A stretch of 52,279 nt of DNA. Source: an uncultured Bacteroidales bacterium (GTDB lineage: Bacteria > Bacteroidota > Bacteroidia > Bacteroidales > Bacteroidaceae). The notes below the pieces were generated by a model. It did no database searches. It was not told the origin of the DNA and saw nothing but the letters and a program-made list of their open reading frames with translations. Positions 16,717 through 24,457 of this stretch are shown piece by piece. Position numbers and translations under genes: made by a program. Positions within the stretch are counted from its first letter, which is position 1. Each line of letters begins with the position of its first letter. The stretch is taken from NCBI GenBank assembly GCA_902779315.1, contig CACZBC010000005.1, forward strand, positions 1 through 52,279, read 5' to 3'.

Positions 16717-17275
16717 GATTGTCTTAGCAAGCAATTCTCCTCGACGCAAGGAACTCCTCGCTGGACTTGGTCTCGACTATGAAGTCCGCACACTTCAGGG
16801 CCTCGATGAAAGTTATCCTGAAGGCCTTTCGATGGAGGAGATTCCTCAATATATCAGCCGAAAGAAGGCAGCGGCTTACACTCTTCAGCCCGACGAACTG
16901 CTCATCACGGCCGATACCATCGTGTACCTCGAAGGCGAAGTCCTTGGCAAACCAGCCGATGAGACTGAGGCAAAGGAGATGCTCAGGAAGCTTTCAGGCA
17001 AGACGCACCAAGTCGTGACGGGGGTTACACTCTCCACAACCGAGATGCTTCACTCGTTTGCCTGCGTCTCGCAAGTCACTTTCGCCCAGCTCTCGGAAGC
17101 CGAAATCGACCATTATGTCACGCACTATCACCCTCTTGACAAGGCCGGAGCATACGGCATTCAGGAGTGGATAGGCTATATTGGCGTGACGTCCCTGGAA
17201 GGTTCCTACTTCAACGTGATGGGCCTTCCCGTTCAAAGACTCTATTCCGAAATGAAAAAACTCAATCTGATATGA
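16706..17275 (+). CDS. maf: Maf-like nucleoside triphosphate pyrophosphatase
   Basis: A 189-residue house-cleaning nucleotide pyrophosphatase of the Maf/YhdE type, which hydrolyses non-canonical or pyrimidine NTPs to NMPs. The SNSPRRKELL loop, ITADTIVYLEG, GKTHQVVTGV and DKAGAYGIQEW motifs are all intact. It lies 23 bases after kdsC, and its TGA overlaps the ATG of the next lipoprotein gene (ATGA). Confidence 0.93.
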   Translation: MNYKIVLASNSPRRKELLAGLGLDYEVRTLQGLDESYPEGLSMEEIPQYISRKKAAAYTLQPDELLITADTIVYLEGEVLGKPADETEAKEMLRKLSGKTHQVVTGVTLSTTEMLHSFACVSQVTFAQLSEAEIDHYVTHYHPLDKAGAYGIQEWIGYIGVTSLEGSYFNVMGLPVQRLYSEMKKLNLI

Positions 17276-17835
17276 ACCGCAAATACCTTTTCCTCTGCCT
17301 CTTGATGGCAATTCTCTATTCATGCTCGAAGAACGACTACAGTTCCTATTGTCCTACTTGGCTTGGATTCACCTATAAGACAGGCAGTTATCCCAATTAC
17401 ACTCCAGGCAATCCCCGTAGTGTTGTCCTGACTCCTGGCGACTCTGTCCACCTCACGGCACATCAGGACAAGAAGGGACACCTCATCAATGCCACTTATT
17501 ATACGTGGACCGTCTGTTATGACACGCTCAACACGACTGGCGAAAGGGTTCATGCCAGAAAGTCTTATAGCAAGCATACGAACTACGACGGCTATGCAGA
17601 TGGAAGCGACGATCCCGTTTGTCACCTTCTCCTGCCTGCAAATGCTCTCCCTACGGAATATGGAAAGCCAGACACCATCCAGTTTGTAGCCCGTTTCAGT
17701 TATAGCGGACAGGGTGTTACCATCGAGACTGGAAACATCATCAACAACACTTCCTACAATGGTCGTATCACACCCCAAAGTGGTCCTACAGGAGGCGGAG
17801 CTGCAGGCAATTTCTACTTCGACGTGTCTATCTGA
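17272..17835 (+). CDS. Putative lipoprotein of unknown function
   Basis: A 187-residue protein with a lipoprotein signal (lipobox LYSC, Cys18). The mature part is beta-rich and polar (YYTWTVCYDT, TIQFVARFSYSGQGV) and ends in a Gly-rich segment (PTGGGAAGNFYFDV). No domain is recognised. The ATG overlaps the maf stop, which supports this start and co-translation with maf. Probably an inner- or outer-membrane-anchored periplasmic protein. Confidence 0.8.
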   Translation: MNRKYLFLCLLMAILYSCSKNDYSSYCPTWLGFTYKTGSYPNYTPGNPRSVVLTPGDSVHLTAHQDKKGHLINATYYTWTVCYDTLNTTGERVHARKSYSKHTNYDGYADGSDDPVCHLLLPANALPTEYGKPDTIQFVARFSYSGQGVTIETGNIINNTSYNGRITPQSGPTGGGAAGNFYFDVSI

Positions 17836-17845
17836 AAACGTGGCG

Positions 17846-17945
17846 TAGTTAAAATGCAAACGTGACACTATACGATTGCAATCATCTAGTGTGACGATTG
17901 GCTTTTACTAGTGTGACGTTTCGGATTTACTAGTGTGACGATTTG
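17846..17945. repeat. 22-bp repeat array 3
   Basis: GCAAACGTGACACTATACGA, then CATCTAGTGTGACGATTGGC and two TTTACTAGTGTGACG units. It fills the junction between two convergent genes (stops at 17835 and 17948) where no hairpin terminator is present. Confidence 0.75.
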
Positions 17946-17947
17946 GG

Positions 17948-18709
17948 TTATGCCTCGAGTACCAATCCGTCGTAGGCATAGTGGAAGCCTTGGGGAAGTT
18001 TCTGTTCCTCCACTTCATAAAGGCCGACTTGGTGGCACATGTGTATGAAGTAGGTCGGAATGTCGCCCAAACTTCGGCTGAACTCAATGGCGTGCTCGAC
18101 GGTTTGGTGCGTCTTGTGAGGTGTGTGACGCAAGGCTCCGATAATCAGCAACTTGATGCCCTCGAGCAGGGGGAGTGACGAGTCGAACAGTTCGGTCATA
18201 TCCGTCAGGTAAGCCACATCGCCAATCCTGTATCCCATGATGGGCAACTCGCCATGCATGACTCGGATGGCCGTCACTTCAAGCTCGCCGAATTGCATCT
18301 TGTCACCCTCCTTTATCTCGTGCAAATCCAGCTTGGGAATACCTGGATAAGTGTGTCGAACCAAACAATAGGGAAGCCTTTGACGCAAGTGACGACAGGC
18401 ATAGTCGTCGGCAAAAAGGGGAAGGTCGTGCTCGAATGTAAAGGGACGAAGGTCGTCGATGCCCCCAACGTGGTCGTAATGCTCGTGAGTGATGAGGACG
18501 GCATCAAGCGGTTTCGTCATCTTGATGCGGAGCATTTGTTCGCGAAAGTCAGGTCCGCAGTCGACGAGGAGCCTTGTGTCGCCTTCCTCGAAGAGTGCAG
18601 AAGCACGAAGACGCCTGTCGCGAGGGTCGCTACTGGTGCAAACCTCGCACCCACAGCCGATTTGCGGCACGCCGATGCTTGTGCCTGTTCCAAGGAAAGT
18701 TATCTTCAT
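17948..18709 (-). CDS. MBL-fold metallohydrolase (PhnP-like)
   Basis: A 253-residue metallo-beta-lactamase fold hydrolase. It opens with ITFLGTGTSIGVPQIGC, the PhnP/RNase Z-like start, followed by a CGCEVC pair of cysteines; the metal motif HEHYDHVGG is near residues 73-81, and later His residues occur in MHGELPIMGYRIG and HTPHKTH. PhnP-like enzymes are cyclic phosphodiesterases, so that activity is possible; specificity is not proven. The ATG at 18709 overlaps the murB stop by four bases (ATGA). Confidence 0.88.
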   Translation of the reverse strand: MKITFLGTGTSIGVPQIGCGCEVCTSSDPRDRRLRASALFEEGDTRLLVDCGPDFREQMLRIKMTKPLDAVLITHEHYDHVGGIDDLRPFTFEHDLPLFADDYACRHLRQRLPYCLVRHTYPGIPKLDLHEIKEGDKMQFGELEVTAIRVMHGELPIMGYRIGDVAYLTDMTELFDSSLPLLEGIKLLIIGALRHTPHKTHQTVEHAIEFSRSLGDIPTYFIHMCHQVGLYEVEEQKLPQGFHYAYDGLVLEA

Positions 18710-19710
18710 ATAAAGTTGACTTCTGGCTCCAAATTGATGCCGAAACGCTCCTTGACGTCCTTTTTGATAGCTTCGCAAAGCCTTTGTATATCGCTTCCAG
18801 AGGCTCCGCCCTTGTTGACGAGGACCAAAGCCTGACGGTCGTGGACGGCAGCAGGACCGAGACTCTTGCCCTTCCAGCCTGCCTGTTCAATCAGCCAACC
18901 TGCCGCCAACTTGATTTTCCCCTCGTCGGCAGGGTAGTGGGGCATTGTCGGATAATCCGAAAGAAGGCGTTCTGCCTGCTCCTTGGAAACGACAGGATTC
19001 TTGAAGAAACTGCCTGCATTGCCTTGCTCCTTAGGGTCTGGAAGCTTGGCTCTGCGGATGTCTATGATGATTTGGCGCAACTGCTCTGCCGTCAAGGTGT
19101 CCTTCGTCAGTCCCTTCTCCTCGACAGCCTTCACGAGGCCTCCGTATTGGAGCTTCGGCTCGAAGTGTTTTTTGAGGCGGAACGTAACACGGGTGATGGC
19201 ATATTGGCCCCACAACTCGCTCTTGAAGATGCTCTGTCTGTAGCCGTACTGGCAGTCCTTCTGCTTCCAGAAACGTGTTGAGCCGTCCTTCAGGCTGATG
19301 CCTTTCACCTCCTCAATCACGTCCTGAGCCTCCACGCCATAAGCTCCGATGTTCTGTACGGCTGCCGCTCCAATCTGACCAGGAATGAGTGAAAGGTTCT
19401 CCATTCCGTACCAACCATTCGTGATGGCTTGGGCTATGAACTCATCGCACACTTCGCCAGATCCGACTTCCACAAGCACATCGTCCTCCGTCTCTTGCTT
19501 GATGGTAAATCCCTTAATGTTTGATTTTAATATGATGCCATTATAGTCGCTAAGAAACAAAAGGTTACTGCCCTGACCTATATGCAGAAGAGGAAGCCCT
19601 TCGTATTGCTTGTGAATACGAGCGAGTGCCTCCAGAAGTGCCTCTTCCGAGTCGTATGTGATGACTTCTCGAGCCTCTGCCTCTATGCCGAAAGTGTTCT
19701 CAATTCTCAT
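18706..19710 (-). CDS. murB: UDP-N-acetylenolpyruvoylglucosamine reductase
   Basis: A 334-residue FAD enzyme that reduces UDP-GlcNAc enolpyruvate to UDP-MurNAc in peptidoglycan synthesis. NTFGIEAEA opens the FAD-binding domain, LLHIGQGSNLLFL and LIPGQIGAAAVQNIGAYG bind FAD, and the catalytic serine lies in NAGSFFKNPV; the final acidic residue is in LEPEVNF. The presence of the extra YGYRQSIFK segment points to type I MurB. The ATG at 19710 gives the family's usual start and overlaps the preceding lipoprotein gene by 11 bases; an upstream in-frame ATG at 19782 would add 24 unrelated residues. Confidence 0.94.
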   Translation of the reverse strand: MRIENTFGIEAEAREVITYDSEEALLEALARIHKQYEGLPLLHIGQGSNLLFLSDYNGIILKSNIKGFTIKQETEDDVLVEVGSGEVCDEFIAQAITNGWYGMENLSLIPGQIGAAAVQNIGAYGVEAQDVIEEVKGISLKDGSTRFWKQKDCQYGYRQSIFKSELWGQYAITRVTFRLKKHFEPKLQYGGLVKAVEEKGLTKDTLTAEQLRQIIIDIRRAKLPDPKEQGNAGSFFKNPVVSKEQAERLLSDYPTMPHYPADEGKIKLAAGWLIEQAGWKGKSLGPAAVHDRQALVLVNKGGASGSDIQRLCEAIKKDVKERFGINLEPEVNFI

Positions 19711-20563
19711 ATTTTGTAAGTCGCCAACCATTTCGCTCTTTAGTGAATGTGAAGACCTCTTGCAAGCCGTTCGAGAGGCCACTCTTTCTCAGCACGATTC
19801 TATGCCCTCCATAGCTTTGTCCCTTGCGGATGTTGCTGATGATGCCGCTTGGAACTTCAGGACAGAACGTCTGCCATTGGTCGGCGTCAATAATGCCGTC
19901 GACGCTTTCGTCATCCTCTTCCGAATCGTGGATGCTGATTCGAAGCGGGTCGGCAATGGATTGGTTCTGGAAGATGCTGTCTGTGCAGAAGTGAGCATAG
20001 AAGCTGAGGAAGTCGCTGAGGTCATCGTCGTCGAAGGTTGCCTCGCGAATGGCATCGAGCCTCCAATGCCCTTCTTCGCGAAGGAAACGGAAGTTGCGAA
20101 TCGTTCCGTCGTTGAGATTGATGCGCTGCAGGTTGACGATGGAGTCCTCTTCCAGTTCCTCTTCATCCTCTTCGTACATTTGCGTGGCACTTCCATAGAG
20201 CGTAGTGAAGTATTCGCCAGAAAGGAAACTGAATTCGAACTCAGGGTTGAAGTCCTCGAGCAACTCGGTAGGACGCTCGGAATGCTCCAAAGGCAAGGGG
20301 TTTGCAGTACGTTCCTGTCGCAAGGTGTGGCTGTGAAGATAGGCGAAAAGGAAGTCGTTGAAGAAGCCGTCGAACTGAGGCGTCTTCTCCTCCATAAGCC
20401 CAAGCTCCTCTTCCTCCTTCATCAACGTATCGACAGGAATAGTGTCCAAGAGAAGCATGTCTGCCTCGTCCTGACTCGAGTCGCTGCCTTTTTCGCCACA
20501 CGAAAGCAGTGTCGCAACCATAGCGGCAACGGCAAGCACAATTCCCTTACACTTAATGCTCAT
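19700..20563 (-). CDS. Putative lipoprotein, DUF4348-like
   Basis: A 287-residue acidic lipoprotein (lipobox LLSC, Cys22). The mature chain has a first helical/acidic block, a strongly acidic stretch near the middle (EEDEEELEEDS) and a C-terminal region (GHWRLDAIREATF, DPLRISIHDSEEDDES, GWRLTKYEN) that resembles Bacteroidales DUF4348 proteins; that assignment is from memory and moderate. The gene leads the murB-MBL unit, with overlapping ends, and has a TACTTTTG-like -7 box at 20591-20598. Confidence 0.75.
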   Translation of the reverse strand: MSIKCKGIVLAVAAMVATLLSCGEKGSDSSQDEADMLLLDTIPVDTLMKEEEELGLMEEKTPQFDGFFNDFLFAYLHSHTLRQERTANPLPLEHSERPTELLEDFNPEFEFSFLSGEYFTTLYGSATQMYEEDEEELEEDSIVNLQRINLNDGTIRNFRFLREEGHWRLDAIREATFDDDDLSDFLSFYAHFCTDSIFQNQSIADPLRISIHDSEEDDESVDGIIDADQWQTFCPEVPSGIISNIRKGQSYGGHRIVLRKSGLSNGLQEVFTFTKERNGWRLTKYEN

Positions 20564-20605
20564 TCTGCAACCTAACGACTAAAAATCGTGCAAAAGTACA
20601 AAGAA

Positions 20606-20649
20606 TTCTTCATTCTTCATTCTTCATTCTTCGTTTTTTTGTATCTTTG
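20606..20649 (+). promoter_or_regulatory. pheS promoter next to an ATTCTTC heptad repeat
   Basis: Four copies of CATTCTT heptads (20606-20633) abut a TATCTTTG -7 box at 20642-20649. The repeat occupies the -33 region; no TTTG box is seen at the standard distance. Confidence 0.6.
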
Positions 20650-20677
20650 CACGCGAAAACGGAAATAAAGGCTATTT

Positions 20678-21700
20678 ATGTTACAGAAAATAGAACAATT
20701 GATGCAGGAAATCTCTGCACTTCAAGCAAAGAATGCACAGGAGGCAGAAGCCTTGCGAATCAAGTACTTGAGCAAGAAAGGCGAGATTTCGCAGTTGATG
20801 AACGACTTTAGGAGTGTTCCTGCCGAACTGAAGAAAGAGGTCGGCATGAAGATTAACGAGTTGAAGAACTTCGCTCAGGAAAAGATAAACGCCCTGAAGG
20901 AGTGTGCTGGAGAAGGTTCTGCTGCAGGTGCTTCGTCTATCGACCTCACTCGCACACCTTATCCCATTACCCTCGGCTCTCGTCATCCCCTGACTATTGT
21001 CAAGAATGAAATCGTCGACATCTTCAGCCGCCTTGGTTTCACCCTGGCAGAAGGCCCTGAGGTGGAGGACGACTGGCACGTTTACAGCAGCTTGAACTTT
21101 GCTGACGACCATCCAGCTCGCGATATGCAGGACACGTTCTTCGTGGAGTCGCATCCCGACATCATCCTTCGCTCGCACACCAGCAGCGTGCAGTCTCGTG
21201 TGATGGAAAAGACACAACCGCCCATCCGCATACTTTGCCCTGGCCGTGTTTATCGCAACGAAGCCGTGAGTGCACGTGCCCATTGCTTCTTCCATCAGAT
21301 TGAAGGCCTGTATGTCGACAAGAATGTCAGCTTCACAGACCTCAAGCAGGTGCTCCTCCTCTTTGCCCAAGAGCTCTTCGGACCTGAGACAAAGATACGT
21401 CTCCGCCCAAGCTACTTCCCCTTCACGGAACCCTCTGCCGAGATGGACGTCAGCTGTTCTATCTGTGGAGGCAAGGGCTGTTCGATGTGCAAGGGCAGCG
21501 GTTGGCTCGAGATACTTGGCTGCGGAATGGTAGATCCTGCAGTGCTCGACGCAAACGGCATCGATAGCAGCATCTACACAGGCTACGCTTTCGGCATGGG
21601 CATCGAGCGCATCACGAACCTGAAGTACCAGGTGAAGGACCTCCGCATGTTCTCCGAGAACGATGTCCGCTTCCTCGACGAGTTCACCAGCGCAAGGTAA
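20678..21700 (+). CDS. pheS: Phenylalanyl-tRNA synthetase alpha subunit
   Basis: A 340-residue catalytic subunit of the (alpha beta)2 PheRS. It has the N-terminal coiled coil (residues 1-85), the motif 2 region (FHQIEGLYVDKNVSFTDLK, RPSYFPFTEPSAEMDVSC) and motif 3 (GFGMGIER-type segment AFGMGIERI). A short Cys-rich insertion CSICGGKGCSMCKG near residues 259-272 is typical of Bacteroidetes PheS. pheT is not adjacent. Followed by a strong hairpin. Confidence 0.95.
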   Translation: MLQKIEQLMQEISALQAKNAQEAEALRIKYLSKKGEISQLMNDFRSVPAELKKEVGMKINELKNFAQEKINALKECAGEGSAAGASSIDLTRTPYPITLGSRHPLTIVKNEIVDIFSRLGFTLAEGPEVEDDWHVYSSLNFADDHPARDMQDTFFVESHPDIILRSHTSSVQSRVMEKTQPPIRILCPGRVYRNEAVSARAHCFFHQIEGLYVDKNVSFTDLKQVLLLFAQELFGPETKIRLRPSYFPFTEPSAEMDVSCSICGGKGCSMCKGSGWLEILGCGMVDPAVLDANGIDSSIYTGYAFGMGIERITNLKYQVKDLRMFSENDVRFLDEFTSAR

Positions 21701-21726
21701 TACACATTATTACATATACATGATAT

Positions 21727-21762
21727 GGTGAGAGCCCAAGGCTGTACCTTCGGGCTCTCACC
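21727..21762. terminator. Hairpin after pheS
   Basis: GGTGAGAGCCC pairs perfectly with GGGCTCTCACC; an inner AAGG/CCTT pair extends it. No T-run follows, so it may be an mRNA 3' end stabiliser or a weak terminator shared by the convergent DUF4419 gene. Confidence 0.6.
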
Positions 21763-21860
21763 GTATTAATGCTCGTGTTCCTCAAGGTCAACATGCTGAG
21801 GAGCGTTTTCTTAGTGGTGACTCCTCACGTGTCGTTCGTTGCTGTCGTTAAGGTTGGAGT

Positions 21861-23549
21861 TCAGACATCCCTGTCTATAATGAACTTACCTACGTTTGCC
21901 TTACGCAATTGCTTTGAGAACTTCCGCTTCTCTGCCCTTGTCATCTTGCCGCTGACAATAAGCTCATCGATGCTAAACCCAGAGAGCCATTCGGGCAGTA
22001 CGACTTCATTTGGGTAACTGAGGCTTAGCTTCTTGACCTTGATCTGCTGTGTCTTTTCCTGTACTTCAGAAGGAGTTATCGTGTTTTCCTTCTTGCTTCT
22101 GACGGTAAGGGCAAGGTTGCCATCAAGTGCGAAAAAGATACTAAGGTACTCGATGCCTTTTATCTTGGCAAGAGCCTTGAACATATTCTCACTTCCCCTT
22201 GTTGAGCCATGGATGTTCAGGTGGTCGATGTCGATTCGGTCGAACCATTCCGGCAGCACGATGTCATCGGTGAAAGTGAGGCTCAGGCCTTTGATGTGCG
22301 GCAGTTTGGCAAGCATCTCGGGCACTTCCTTCACTTTGATGTCAATGGTTCCCTTGCTCTTTTTCTGAAGGCTGGCCAGCAATTCCTCGTCAGTCTCAGC
22401 TCTTCGCAGCAGCCAACCTATCTTCGGAGTAAGCGTATTCGTGAGCGTGTCTTCCTCTTCCCCAATGAAGCCCGCCATGAGTTCCAATGGCATTTCGCTT
22501 ATGACGGCACTCGTCTGCGGGTCTGTCATACGGTACTTCAGGCCGACATAAAAGCGCTCGGACGGCATTTCCTTCAGGTGCGAAACGCTGTCCGGCGTTT
22601 GTCCGTTCTCGTCAGGAAAGAGCTTCAGCAGCCATCCGTCAATTCGGGTTGGCCTTTCACTGCTGCATCCGCCGCCTTTCAGCCTGTCCGTCGGCTCCTT
22701 CTTGACAATGCTTTGCCAGAATTCCTGATTGGGTTTGCCTTCGGAAGCAAGTATGAACTGAGCCAAGATAGGCTCGATGTCTCGCGTCCAATCAGCAAGT
22801 CCGTAGCCGGCAAGCTTGCGTGTCTTGTCGAGAACGCTTTGCCAGTCGGCAGGTGTTCCCTTTAATGTGATTGATGGAATGCCGCAGGCGGCATAATAAA
22901 CCATGTATCGGAAGTACGACTTCACACTTTCCATCAACGTTATCTGCGAGGCGATTCGCTCGGCAGGCAATGTCGTAGAGAAGTCAGACGTGAGCGTCGT
23001 GGCAATGTCGTCCTTTGTGTATTTCGCTATCCCCGATGCGAAGTCGCCGACAAGCTTCTTGCAGTCGGCCTCGCCCGAAAGTAGGTCAAGCTCCGATTCT
23101 ATCGCCAAGTCCATCTTTCCTTCATGGCTCACCAGCTTCGGACGCAGTTCTTCGCTGTGCGCATCAACGTATCTGGCAAAGCCTTGGCTGATGAGCAACC
23201 AAATCATATCTGGGGAGAGTACCAGCGACTGGTGCTTCTTGTATGCCCGCAGCACGCATTGGAAGAAGGCATCCTTCTCGCCGCCTCTCATGTTCTTTGC
23301 TTCCGCAAAGCTCGATGCATAGATTTTATAATAGTCATCATTATGGATGGTCTTGTCTTTGCCCAGAATGGCTTTGGCCAACTTCTCACCATCCATAAGG
23401 TACTTGAACGTGTCTTCAATGGGCTCCAAGCCTTCGTCAACCACAAACGTGATGCTACCATCAGTCTGATGAATAACTTTCCTTTCTTCTGCCCGACCTG
23501 CAACCTGGGCGAAAGCAAAGAGAAGAACTATGGCAACCCTCCTATACAT
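21861..23549 (-). CDS. Secreted DUF4419 protein with LRR-like C-terminus
   Basis: A 562-residue protein with a signal peptide (MYRRVAIVLLFAFAQVAGRA). The central region matches DUF4419 (YKKHQSLVLSPDMIWLLISQ, then LVSHEGKMDL), a domain also found in fungi and slime moulds and of unknown function. From about residue 410 there are repeated units around LPHIKGLSLTFTDDIVLPEW and VKKLSLSYPNEVVLPEW that look like irregular leucine-rich repeats. It starts 18 bases after rpiB on the same strand, so it is probably the last gene of the tkt unit; the long in-frame extension upstream overlaps rpiB and is not used. Confidence 0.83.
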   Translation of the reverse strand: MYRRVAIVLLFAFAQVAGRAEERKVIHQTDGSITFVVDEGLEPIEDTFKYLMDGEKLAKAILGKDKTIHNDDYYKIYASSFAEAKNMRGGEKDAFFQCVLRAYKKHQSLVLSPDMIWLLISQGFARYVDAHSEELRPKLVSHEGKMDLAIESELDLLSGEADCKKLVGDFASGIAKYTKDDIATTLTSDFSTTLPAERIASQITLMESVKSYFRYMVYYAACGIPSITLKGTPADWQSVLDKTRKLAGYGLADWTRDIEPILAQFILASEGKPNQEFWQSIVKKEPTDRLKGGGCSSERPTRIDGWLLKLFPDENGQTPDSVSHLKEMPSERFYVGLKYRMTDPQTSAVISEMPLELMAGFIGEEEDTLTNTLTPKIGWLLRRAETDEELLASLQKKSKGTIDIKVKEVPEMLAKLPHIKGLSLTFTDDIVLPEWFDRIDIDHLNIHGSTRGSENMFKALAKIKGIEYLSIFFALDGNLALTVRSKKENTITPSEVQEKTQQIKVKKLSLSYPNEVVLPEWLSGFSIDELIVSGKMTRAEKRKFSKQLRKANVGKFIIDRDV

Positions 23550-23566
23550 TATTATATTAGTATATG

Positions 23567-23995
23567 TTACTGGACAGGAATCTTCGCGACTCTCCTTGCG
23601 TGGCGACCACCTTCGAAGTCTGTCTGGAAGTATTCGTCCATGATGGCATCTGCCTCCTCGTTCGTGATGAAGCGGCCAGGCATCACCAGCACATTGGCAT
23701 CGTTGTGCAGTCGGGAGAGATGGGCTATCTCGGGTTTCCAGCATAGCGCGGCACGAATGCCTTGATGTTTGTTGAGCGTCATGCTGATGCCTTCTCCACT
23801 GCCGCAGATGGCAATGCCTTGCTCACATTCTCCTGCTTCCATTCCTTGAGCCAAAGCATGTCCGAAGTCAGGATAGTCGCAGCTCTCCTCGCTATAAGTT
23901 CCGTAGTCGTGAAACTCGATACTTTTCTCTGCGAGATATTCCTTTACGTGTTGCTTGAGCGGATATCCTGCGTGATCGCTTGCCAATCCAATCAT
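23567..23995 (-). CDS. rpiB: Ribose-5-phosphate isomerase B
   Basis: A 142-residue isomerase of the non-oxidative pentose phosphate pathway (ribose 5-P to ribulose 5-P). It has the GLASDHAGYPLK start, DYGTYSEESCDYPDFGH, the catalytic cysteine in IAICGSGEGISM and the phosphate-binding RHARRV. The N-terminus is two or three residues shorter than usual, and its ATG lies right after an A/T-rich repeat. It is normally directly downstream of tkt in Bacteroidales; here a four-helix-bundle gene lies between them. Confidence 0.94.
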   Translation of the reverse strand: MIGLASDHAGYPLKQHVKEYLAEKSIEFHDYGTYSEESCDYPDFGHALAQGMEAGECEQGIAICGSGEGISMTLNKHQGIRAALCWKPEIAHLSRLHNDANVLVMPGRFITNEEADAIMDEYFQTDFEGGRHARRVAKIPVQ

Positions 23996-24001
23996 ATCTA
24001 T

Positions 24002-24066
24002 AATTAAAAATTAAAAATTAAAAATTAAAAATTAAAAGTTAAAAATTAAAAGTTAAAAATTGATAC
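24002..24066. repeat. AATTAAA heptad tract and left terminal inverted repeat
   Basis: Tandem AATTAAA/AATTAAA words run from 24002 to 24060 and end in AATTGATAC. The last 26 bp (24041-24066) are the reverse complement, with one mismatch, of 24432-24457. Confidence 0.8.
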
Positions 24067-24071
24067 TTTGG

Positions 24072-24422
24072 CTACTGATTGTCTTTAGTGCTTTTTACGA
24101 TGGCTACTAATATGGAGATAATTTCTTTTATGTCTTTGTCGAGAGACATATAGATGTCATCTTCCAAATAATCACCATAGTGTAATAAATCTAACCAATA
24201 TCGCGTCTCGTTGGCTTCTTTGAGAGCTATTGACATTTTATTGATGAAGTCGGCCTTGCTTTGAGCGAACTCTGCCTCTTTAACCATTGCGCCTACTGAT
24301 GTTCCGCTACGTACCAATTGGTTCGACATATTGTATTCCTTTTTTTCCAGGAGATATTGGTATGCCTTAACCATTCGACGAGCAAAAGCATGAGTCTTTA
24401 ATGCAATTTGGTTATCTTTCAT
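24072..24422 (-). CDS. Four-helix-bundle protein (S23/IVP family)
   Basis: A 116-residue all-helical protein. HAFARRMVKAYQYLLEK, NQLVRSGTSVGAMVKEAEFA, KADFINKMSIALKEANETRY and the final ISILVAIVKST helix correspond to the four helices of the 23S rRNA intervening-sequence protein family, which also includes the Avd accessory protein of diversity-generating retroelements. No retroelement is nearby. Members are small basic or neutral pentameric proteins; the biochemical role of stand-alone copies is unknown. It lies on the same strand as, and between, tkt and rpiB, has an AUAGG sequence just before the ATG, and is tightly bounded by inverted repeats. Confidence 0.88.
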   Translation of the reverse strand: MKDNQIALKTHAFARRMVKAYQYLLEKKEYNMSNQLVRSGTSVGAMVKEAEFAQSKADFINKMSIALKEANETRYWLDLLHYGDYLEDDIYMSLDKDIKEIISILVAIVKSTKDNQ

Positions 24423-24431
24423 CCTATGAAT

Positions 24432-24457
24432 GTATCAATTTTTAATTTTTAATTTTT
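24432..24457. repeat. Right terminal inverted repeat of the S23-like unit
   Basis: GTATCAATTTTTAATTTTTA plus ATTTTT, the partner of 24041-24066. Its last base is the first base (on the plus strand) of the tkt stop codon. Confidence 0.75.

Larger units (their letters stand above)
24041..24457 (-). mobile_element. Candidate IVS-like element: four-helix-bundle gene between 26-bp inverted repeats
   Basis: The unit is 417 bp: inverted repeat (24041-24066), gene (24072-24422), inverted repeat (24432-24457). The arms match at 25 of 26 positions and start GTATCAATTTTTAA. The right arm overlaps the tkt stop codon, and the left arm merges into a longer AATTAAA tract before rpiB. In the tkt-rpiB transcript the arms would pair and put the gene in the loop, the layout of the intervening sequences of 23S rRNA genes, which encode the same protein family. 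The mobile nature is an inference from structure and from the split of a usually adjacent gene pair. Confidence 0.55.

Noticed and set aside
24072-24422. Avd-type accessory protein of a diversity-generating retroelement
   Set aside because: No reverse transcriptase, template repeat or variable repeat is present nearby; the inverted repeats fit an IVS-like unit better.
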